Below are positions 53,317 through 58,747 of a DNA stretch of 58,747 nucleotides, piece after piece. Position 1 is the first letter of the stretch; every line of letters starts with the position of its first letter. The stretch is from NCBI RefSeq assembly GCF_002395745.1, contig NZ_DGUN01000077.1, positions 1 through 58,747 of the forward strand, read 5' to 3'. A program made the position numbers and the translations under genes. Below the pieces are notes generated by a model. The model searched no databases. It worked only from the letters and a program-made list of their open reading frames with translations, and was not told where the DNA came from. The stretch comes from Fibrobacter sp. UBA4309. Lineage in GTDB: Bacteria > Fibrobacterota > Fibrobacteria > Fibrobacterales > Fibrobacteraceae.

Positions 53317-54588
53317 ATCCACCAGCACAGGGTTGAAGTTTTCCTTCCACGGGAGGCCGTACTTGGTGAGGGCTTCCATGAACGGATCCGGGTCAAATTC
53401 TTCCACGGTATGCACGCCCGGCTTGTTCCACTTGCCGGTAAGCACCATCATGGCGCCGCACATCGCAGGAACGCCTGTGGTGTAAGCGATAGCCTGGCTA
53501 CCGAGTTCCTTGTAGCATTCCTGGTGGTCGCAGACGTTGTAGAGGTAGTAGGTCTTCGGCTTGCCGTCCTTGGTGCCCTTGAAAATGCAACCGATGTTCG
53601 TCTTGCCGACGGTGCGGGGGCCGAGGCTTGCCGGGTCCGGGAGGAGGGCCTTGAGGAACTGGATAGGCACGATTTCCTGGCCCTGGAACTTGATGGGCTG
53701 CGTGCTGAGCATGCCCACGTCTTCGAGGCAGCGCATGTGGTCGAGGTAGCTCTGGCCGAACGTCATGAAGAAGCGGATGCGCTTCACGCCCGGAATATTC
53801 TGGGCGAGCGATTCGATTTCTTCGTGGTGCAGCAGGTACATGTCCTTCTTGCCCACTTCGTCAAACACGTATTCGCGCTTGATGCTCATGGCCGGGATTT
53901 CAACCCAGTGGCCCTTGCCGTTTGCGTCGGTATCCCAGTAGCTGCCCGGAGCGGAAACTTCGCGCAGGTTGATTTCGGGGTTGAAGTTCGTCGCGAACTT
54001 GTAGCCGTGATCGCCACCGTTGCAGTCGAGGATGTCGATTTCTTCGATGGTGTCGAACTGGTGCTTCAAAGCGTAGGCGCAGTAGGCCTGGGAAACACCC
54101 GGATCAAAGCCGGAACCGAGCAGCGCCGTGAGGCCGGCCTTTTCAAACTTTTCCTTGTAAGCCCACTGCCAGCTGTAGTCGAAGTAGGCGCTGAAGCCCT
54201 GTTCCTTGCAGCGCTTGTCGTAGACCTTGCGCCATTCCGGATCGTCGATGTTTTCGGGCTCGTAGTTCGCCGTGTCCATGTAGTTCACGCCACATTCGAG
54301 GCATGCGTCCATGATGGCGAGGTCCTGGTACGGGAGCGCGATGTTCATCACCAGGTCGGGCTTGTATTCCTTGATGAGCTTAGAGACATTTTCGGCCTTG
54401 TCCGCATCCACGGCGGCAGTCGTGATGACCGTCTTCGTGTTCGGGCGCAGTTCCTGGGCGAGCTTCTCGCAGTTTTCGCGGTGGCGGCTAGCGATGCAGA
54501 TTTCGCTGAACACTTCGCTTGCCGTGCAGCACTTCTTGATAGCAACCGTGGCGACAGCGCCACAACCGATAATCAATGCTCTTGCCAT
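53314..54588 (-). CDS. carboxynorspermidine/carboxyspermidine dehydrogenase (saccharopine dehydrogenase family)
   Basis: Reductively condenses putrescine (or diaminopropane) with aspartate semialdehyde using NADPH to carboxyspermidine, the alternative to SAM-based spermidine synthesis. 424 residues: Rossmann loop IIGCGAVATVAIKK, LLGSGFDPGVSQAYCAYALK, DCNGGDHGYKFATNFNPE and LLPDPASLG, which agree with the Vibrio CANSDH. A general saccharopine dehydrogenase is less likely. The decarboxylase (nspC) is not in the window. SpeA next door supplies agmatine for putrescine. A ribosome site GAGG precedes the ATG. Confidence 0.88.
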   Translation of the reverse strand: MARALIIGCGAVATVAIKKCCTASEVFSEICIASRHRENCEKLAQELRPNTKTVITTAAVDADKAENVSKLIKEYKPDLVMNIALPYQDLAIMDACLECGVNYMDTANYEPENIDDPEWRKVYDKRCKEQGFSAYFDYSWQWAYKEKFEKAGLTALLGSGFDPGVSQAYCAYALKHQFDTIEEIDILDCNGGDHGYKFATNFNPEINLREVSAPGSYWDTDANGKGHWVEIPAMSIKREYVFDEVGKKDMYLLHHEEIESLAQNIPGVKRIRFFMTFGQSYLDHMRCLEDVGMLSTQPIKFQGQEIVPIQFLKALLPDPASLGPRTVGKTNIGCIFKGTKDGKPKTYYLYNVCDHQECYKELGSQAIAYTTGVPAMCGAMMVLTGKWNKPGVHTVEEFDPDPFMEALTKYGLPWKENFNPVLVD

Positions 54589-54625
54589 TTTTCGTTTTTA
54601 CCTCATTATGGAATTGTTAGCCCCA

Positions 54626-54633
54626 TAAATTTA
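54626..54633 (-). promoter_or_regulatory. candidate -7 element TAAATTTA of the carboxyspermidine dehydrogenase gene
   Basis: TAAATTTA 37 bases before the ATG, in the only gap (81 bases) between this gene and the WbqC cassette. Leaves room for a leader with GAGG. Confidence 0.4.
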
Positions 54634-54669
54634 GGAACTTTTACGCAAGGCGAATGATGCACGTCAAGA

Positions 54670-55419
54670 TTAAAACCACAAATGAGGCTTGTCCTGCCGC
54701 GAAGTCTCCTTCTCGATAAAGCTACAATCGACCAGCATCTCTTTTATTGCATCCAGCGGATTGAACATGATGACATCCAAAATCGAGAGTCCCGGAACGA
54801 ATTCGTTAGAGAACTGCTTGTATGGCCGGATATTGGGGTGTATGAACTTCAACGAGACCCCGTGCTTCTCGAAGTCTTCAAAATGGTACAGGTCCTGCCC
54901 GCCTACGGCGTTTATGTAGGTGTCGCCCCCAAGCCGTTGGCAGAAGTCATAGATGCGGTATTCCCGCTTGAAATTGTCGTTTCCCGTTATTTCTGAACTT
55001 TTTACGAATTTCGTGTTTATTCCGAGATACAGGCAGACAGCCTTTATGGAATGGAAAAGGAACTCTGCGACATTGCGCTCGGGATAGTTCAATATTTCCT
55101 TGATGAGTGCGTAACCTGCATCGAATTGCGGGGCCCTGCAATAAGCGTAGTAGATTGTGTTCAGTTTCTGAGAAACGTTAAAGTCCGTGAATTCTGTTTC
55201 GTTTATCTTCTTGAACGAACTGATATGCTTTACTTCTAGGCCCCAAAAGAAAGGTTTGCCACAAACGAGAATTCGGTTCCGTTGAATCCACCCGTGCTTG
55301 ATGAAATTGTAATTATCGCCAATCAGGAACAGGTCGACAGCATTGACGAGCTGCCAGAAGCCGATATACGGGAAAAAATAGGGCTGGTTTCCAGCGATAA
55401 TCAAAGCACGTCTCCGCAA
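54670..55419 (-). CDS. WbqC-like family protein
   Basis: 249 residues that follow the WbqC pattern: IIAGNQPYFFPYIGFWQLVN and AVDLFLIGDNYNFIKHGWIQ, then RNRIL, and later INAVGGQDLYHFEDFEKHGV. WbqC proteins occur in O-antigen and natural-product loci and are thought to be acyl- or amide-forming enzymes related to cysteine-protease folds; the exact reaction is not settled. The first 19 bases overlap the upstream ATP-grasp-like gene, showing cotranscription. It is the last gene of a radical SAM cassette. Confidence 0.8.
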   Translation of the reverse strand: MRRRALIIAGNQPYFFPYIGFWQLVNAVDLFLIGDNYNFIKHGWIQRNRILVCGKPFFWGLEVKHISSFKKINETEFTDFNVSQKLNTIYYAYCRAPQFDAGYALIKEILNYPERNVAEFLFHSIKAVCLYLGINTKFVKSSEITGNDNFKREYRIYDFCQRLGGDTYINAVGGQDLYHFEDFEKHGVSLKFIHPNIRPYKQFSNEFVPGLSILDVIMFNPLDAIKEMLVDCSFIEKETSRQDKPHLWF

Positions 55420-56621
55420 GAAATGATACGCTCATCGTTTGTCACTACAGGGAACGCCTTGCGATCGTCGACCATGTTTGTCACCGGGCAACTGGACGTA
55501 CGGAAAAGCCCGGAATCGAAATACTTGTCATCGATGCAAAGCATCATGCCGCAAATGTAATCGTCAAAAGGAGTCCCTTCCCATACGGTGCGGTACGTTT
55601 TCTGGTGCAAGAACGGTTGGATAATCATGTCCTTGACGTCACCCCCATCAAAGAGCGCCTTCCAATCACTTTCGCTTGTCAGCGGACCCGCATAAACCTT
55701 TTCGCTCTTGCCCAAGCGGTAATGCTTCAAGATATAGGCATCCTTGTTCGCATACGCTTTTTCTAGAATCCCGGCCGAAGCCTTGTCCTTGCAAATGTAC
55801 GTTTCGATAGCATGCGCCCTTAGGAATTCCGCCTCCTTGTCTGTCAAGAACTTCTGCGTAAATTCGGGCGTGTACCAGAGTTGCATGAACCGCTTGTCGT
55901 GTATCACGAATACCGTGCGGAAATCGTTGTACATTCGGGAATCGACCATGGCCTTGATGGTGTCCATGGAATAGCTGAGGATATCCTTCTGGTTCAATGC
56001 GCTGATGACGAATTTTCCGTTCCAGTCGTTCACGCGCGCTTCGACCTCGTCGGCTTCCAGGATGGTGACCTTTTTTCCGAAGTGCTCGTAGAAAGGCTTA
56101 TACAGCTTGATTTCGGAAGTCTTATCGGAACTCTTGAGCACAAAGATTTCGTCCTTGTCACCGACGATTTCCAGTGCGCTTTGCATCATCTGCTCGTAAA
56201 GCGATTCCCTGTGGCATCCGGGGTGCTTTTCCATAAACTTGTTGGCGGCAGCCTCGGCAAAGTACGACATGAATATCCCGTGTCCGAAGAATCGGCTTGT
56301 AATCTCACAAAGCTTGAGTTCCCCGTCATCGGCAATCAAGTAATCGGGCCGGAACGTTCCCGCCAAGAACGGATACCTGCTCTGGTATTCGAGGATTTCC
56401 ATTTCCTTTTCGGAAAGCGGCATGTACTTGTCCGTAAATTCGGCATAGTTGGCCGCCATATATTCAACGCACTTGTAGAGGACGCGGTGCATCTCGCGCA
56501 GTTCTTCGTTGCGTTCCGGGGTAATGACCAGAGGTTTTTCGTGATACCACCTGTGGTAATAGCTTTCCTGGTCGCCGAACAACCCGTTACAGACTTCCCA
56601 AAAGTTAGTCTTTGCCATCAT
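55401..56621 (-). CDS. ATP-grasp-like protein of unknown substrate
   Basis: 406 residues. N-terminal (about 90-130) TFRPDYLIADDGELKLCEIT recalls the pre-ATP-grasp part of amide-forming ligases. The C-terminal third has YILKHYRLGKSEKVYAGPL (nucleotide lysine), MIIQPFLHQK and a closing FRTSSCPVTNMVDD with the acid/Asn pattern of ATP-grasp metal sites. I infer an ATP-dependent carboxylate-amine ligase; glutathionylspermidine-synthase-like enzymes are a relative possibility given the polyamine genes next door. Starts 19 bases after the radical SAM gene; M1 or M2 may be the start. Confidence 0.65.
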   Translation of the reverse strand: MMAKTNFWEVCNGLFGDQESYYHRWYHEKPLVITPERNEELREMHRVLYKCVEYMAANYAEFTDKYMPLSEKEMEILEYQSRYPFLAGTFRPDYLIADDGELKLCEITSRFFGHGIFMSYFAEAAANKFMEKHPGCHRESLYEQMMQSALEIVGDKDEIFVLKSSDKTSEIKLYKPFYEHFGKKVTILEADEVEARVNDWNGKFVISALNQKDILSYSMDTIKAMVDSRMYNDFRTVFVIHDKRFMQLWYTPEFTQKFLTDKEAEFLRAHAIETYICKDKASAGILEKAYANKDAYILKHYRLGKSEKVYAGPLTSESDWKALFDGGDVKDMIIQPFLHQKTYRTVWEGTPFDDYICGMMLCIDDKYFDSGLFRTSSCPVTNMVDDRKAFPVVTNDERIISCGDVL

Positions 56622-56640
56622 AAACCTTCATTACGGGTTG

Positions 56641-57996
56641 CTATTTCTGGAACAGCTTGGACTGGTATCCAAGGCACTGGAACCCGTTCTGGTTTATAAT
56701 GGGGATGAGCGTGTTCGGAATCTGTAACTGCTTGCGAACCCAATAACAAATACTGGTCGACATGCCGAGCGTCTGCGTGTAATCCATCATCCGCTTGATA
56801 GCGGCGATGCAGAGTTCCCTTTCGGGGGCAGTGCGCCCGCGTTGCTTGCGGTGGTCAGCATTGCTGGGTTTCAGGTAGACTTCGTAAAGTTCTCGTTCCA
56901 GATTCTTGTCAAAGTGCCCGAGCCACTGCCCGAGCATGGCCAGGTTCTCCATGCAGGCGGTCAGGAATTCCGGCTTGTAGTTGATAATGCCTGCGTCGTG
57001 CAACTTGTCGAAAAATTCCTTGATATGTTCGTCGGTAAGGTAGGGCATGACAATCGGCTGGATAAGCGCCGAATTCGCCTGAATTCCACGTTCACGGCAC
57101 AGCTTCACGGATTGCAAGCGTTCATCAATGGGAGCCGCAAAGGGTTCCAGCAGGTTCCTGAACTCGGTGGGCATAATGGAAACGCTGGTATTGAACTGCA
57201 TCTTCCCCTTGAGCTGTTCGAAAAGGTCGAGGATGGTTTCGCCCTCGTACTCGTACATCAAGTGCTTGGGGCCGGATTTCGATGCGATAAAGAGCCTCGC
57301 ATTGGAATCGGGATGTTTCTTGAAGTGTTCAATGAATTCCTTCAGAATCCTGTGCGCAATGCCGGTCTGTACCGTCGGTTCCTGGAAAGCTTCCGTCTTG
57401 GGCGAGAAGTAGTAATAGTGGTTCCAGTTCTTGCCGCGGCTCAGCCCTACGATTTTCGCTTCGATTTCCTGCTTGCGTTCCGGAGCTTCCTCGATGGCGG
57501 TCGCGAGGTCCTGCAGAAGGACGTTCTTCTTGTGGATATCCTCTTCGGTCACCGGGCCCCAGGGGTCTCCATTCATGTCTTCGAGCAGTTTGCGCACGTA
57601 CAGGTGGTAGTTCTCGTAAGCGACCAACTTCTGTTCATGGACGCCGTCGGTCACCAAGCAGTACTGGCAGCCGACATTGCAGCCCTTGATGGGATTGATT
57701 TCGAATGTGAGCGTCGGGCAGCGGCCCGTGTAGTTGTGGATTTCCGTCTGAACCTTTTCGGGGTCGATGTCTTCGAGATAGAGCTTCGATACGGGAATGA
57801 CGGTCCTATTCTTCACGCGCTCCATGAAAACTTTCGAACCGCGTGTAAGGCCCTCGAGGGTACTTTCGGAAGGTTCTACCTTGACGCCGAGATTATCCAA
57901 ATACGCTTTGTCAACAACCGCCGGCGAAAACTCCTTAAGGTTATAGACATCCGTGTCATGGGAATAAAACGGCTTAAACTCAACAAAATCATTCAT
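56641..57996 (-). CDS. radical SAM protein, spore-photoproduct-lyase-like
   Basis: 451 residues. The cluster motif CX3CX2C is Cys106, Cys110 and Cys113 in IKGCNVGCQYCLV. The surrounding EINPIKGCN and the later YYYFSPKTEAFQEPTVQTGI and LFIASKSGPKHLMYE segments resemble SplB-like radical SAM enzymes. There is no SPASM Cys-rich tail; the C terminus has only one Cys-containing segment (NQNGFQCLGYQ). It heads the three-gene cassette with the ATP-grasp-like and WbqC genes. Substrate unknown. Confidence 0.82.
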   Translation of the reverse strand: MNDFVEFKPFYSHDTDVYNLKEFSPAVVDKAYLDNLGVKVEPSESTLEGLTRGSKVFMERVKNRTVIPVSKLYLEDIDPEKVQTEIHNYTGRCPTLTFEINPIKGCNVGCQYCLVTDGVHEQKLVAYENYHLYVRKLLEDMNGDPWGPVTEEDIHKKNVLLQDLATAIEEAPERKQEIEAKIVGLSRGKNWNHYYYFSPKTEAFQEPTVQTGIAHRILKEFIEHFKKHPDSNARLFIASKSGPKHLMYEYEGETILDLFEQLKGKMQFNTSVSIMPTEFRNLLEPFAAPIDERLQSVKLCRERGIQANSALIQPIVMPYLTDEHIKEFFDKLHDAGIINYKPEFLTACMENLAMLGQWLGHFDKNLERELYEVYLKPSNADHRKQRGRTAPERELCIAAIKRMMDYTQTLGMSTSICYWVRKQLQIPNTLIPIINQNGFQCLGYQSKLFQK

Positions 57997-58054
57997 TTAA
58001 TATTTCTCTTTCTTTTCTCATTTTTTTGTTTATTTGCTTATTGCAATAAATTAA

Positions 58055-58087
58055 TAAAAAATTTCGCCGGGATTACTCCCGACGAAA
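58055..58087 (-). terminator. intrinsic terminator of rubrerythrin (minus strand)
   Basis: Stem of ten pairs with one mismatch (TTTCG-C-CGGGA against TCCCG-A-CGAAA, 58062-58087) with loop TTAC, followed on the minus strand by ATTTTTTATT. It lies about 190 bases after the rubrerythrin stop; the stretch between holds hairpin repeats only. Confidence 0.7.
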
Positions 58088-58135
58088 AACATCTTGATAT
58101 TTTTTGTAATTGCGCTAAAGCGCATTACTCGTCAC

Positions 58136-58218
58136 CTCGGTCATGTCAGACTGCAAGCAGTCTGCCGCGACACTCGGCTCCCTCCGTGAGCAACAAACGC
58201 CTCGTATTAACGAGGCGT
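58136..58218 (-). repeat. hairpin repeat unit, inverted copy, plus second hairpin
   Basis: On the minus strand GCCGAGTGTCGCG (58178-58166), hairpin CAGACTG CTTG CAGTCTG (58164-58147), then CATGACCGAG (58145-58136): the same flanks as at 26742-26780 around a different stem. A second hairpin ACGCCTCG/CGAGGCGT with a six-base loop is at 58197-58218. Together with the terminator these account for the 283 bases between the radical SAM and rubrerythrin genes. Confidence 0.7.
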
Positions 58219-58279
58219 GGTTGCGAGAGCGAGTGAGAAATCGGAGGTTCCTCACCCGAGACGACGAACGAGCGGTCTC

Positions 58280-58747
58280 TTAATAGTTTTCAGCAGTAAC
58301 TTCGAAGAAGGACTGCGGGTGGGCGCACACCGGGCATGCGGCCGGGGCCTTGGTGCCCACGACGATGTGACCGCAGTTGCGGCATTCCCACACCTTGACT
58401 TCGCTCTTCTCGAACACGGCGGCAGTTTCCACGTTCTTGAGCAAAGCGCGGTAACGTTCTTCGTGGCGCTTTTCGATGGCGGCGACCATGCGGAACTTGT
58501 TGGCGAGAGCCTTGAAGCCTTCGGCCTCGGCGGTCTTCGCGAAGTCTTCGTACATGTCGGTCCATTCGTAGTTCTCGCCGTCGGCGGCAGCCTTCAGGTT
58601 TGCAGCGGTATCGCCGATGCCTTCCAGTTCCTTGAACCACAGCTTGGCGTGTTCCTTCTCGTTGTCGGCGGTCTTCAGAAACAGCTCGGCAATCTGTTCG
58701 TAACCTTCCTTCTTTGCGCAGCTGGCGAAGTAGGTGTACTTGTTGCG
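58280..58747 (-). CDS. rbr: rubrerythrin, C-terminal part (runs off the window)
   Basis: The open frame reaches the window edge, so the N terminus is missing; 155 codons are seen. The ferritin-like half shows AELFLKTADNEKEHAKLW (diiron Glu/His) and IEKRHEERYRALL. The C-terminal rubredoxin domain has WECRNCGHIVVGTKAPAACP followed by VCAHPQSFF, with four Cys. Rubrerythrin reduces hydrogen peroxide in anaerobes using rubredoxin or NADH-linked electrons, which fits an anaerobic organism. An internal ATG at 58555 is not the true start. Confidence 0.93.
   Translation of the reverse strand, partial: RNKYTYFASCAKKEGYEQIAELFLKTADNEKEHAKLWFKELEGIGDTAANLKAAADGENYEWTDMYEDFAKTAEAEGFKALANKFRMVAAIEKRHEERYRALLKNVETAAVFEKSEVKVWECRNCGHIVVGTKAPAACPVCAHPQSFFEVTAENY

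Noticed and set aside
56842..58236. 464-codon plus-strand frame opposite the radical SAM gene
   Set aside because: Mirror frame that runs on through the hairpin-rich intergenic region; the radical SAM gene carries the Cys motif.
58088..58279. tRNA or riboswitch in the stem-rich region before rubrerythrin's end
   Set aside because: No T-loop-like GTTCGA/AATCC pattern, no cloverleaf, and it lies downstream of the gene, where a riboswitch is not expected.

Overview
The window reads as chromosome of a Gram-negative bacterium of the Fibrobacterota (a Fibrobacter-like species); this is an inference. Support: lipid A synthesis (LpxB), several beta-barrel and lipoprotein genes, a C-terminal tail resembling type IX secretion signals, arginine decarboxylase paired with carboxyspermidine dehydrogenase, and upstream elements of the form TAnnTTTG, the -7 promoter consensus of the neighbouring Bacteroidota. 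I see no phage, transposase, integrase, CRISPR array, rRNA or tRNA. The chromosome is gene-dense: many same-strand genes overlap by 1-4 bases, and three convergent pairs share a palindromic stop.

Layout. 1-6616: LysM protein, a 38-residue membrane ORF, sensor kinase, response regulator and a TPR/beta-propeller protein, which look like one envelope-sensing operon. 6768-9409: peptide-type ABC substrate-binding lipoprotein, terminator, phosphatidylserine synthase. 9406-11361 (minus): ruvC, an M15 D,D-peptidase and an M14 murein peptide amidase. 11462-19533: a degenerate primase-helicase protein, two glycosyltransferases, an SRPBCC protein, UbiD-type decarboxylase and a secreted metalloprotease. 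19530-24960 (minus): lipoprotein, beta-barrel, DUF4912 protein with histone-H1-like tail, and GH57 glycogen branching enzyme. 25098-28345: threonine synthase, a 608-base intergenic region full of hairpin repeats with a candidate small RNA, and an unknown protein. 28456-35171: mutL, then lpxB and dnaE on the other strand. 35349-44505: GDP-mannose dehydratase and reductase, a GT2, a LamG-repeat lipoprotein, and a flippase/lipoprotein/barrel operon. 44518-51232 (minus): gpsA, plsY, der, nudC, a diguanylate cyclase and two GT2s. 51293-58747 (minus): speA, carboxyspermidine dehydrogenase, a three-gene radical SAM / ATP-grasp-like / WbqC cassette, and the C-terminal part of a rubrerythrin.

The points I rate highest are: (1) a hairpin-repeat family with fixed flanks around stems whose sequence changes but whose pairing is kept, at 26535-26800 and 58136-58178; (2) a second repeat family with a compensated hairpin (45571-45684, 53217-53316); (3) TAnnTTTR-like elements placed 4-7 bases before start codons, predicting leaderless mRNAs; (4) the radical SAM / ATP-grasp-like / WbqC cassette; (5) a MutL without endonuclease residues; and (6) a primase-helicase fusion that has lost its Toprim DxD and normal Walker A.
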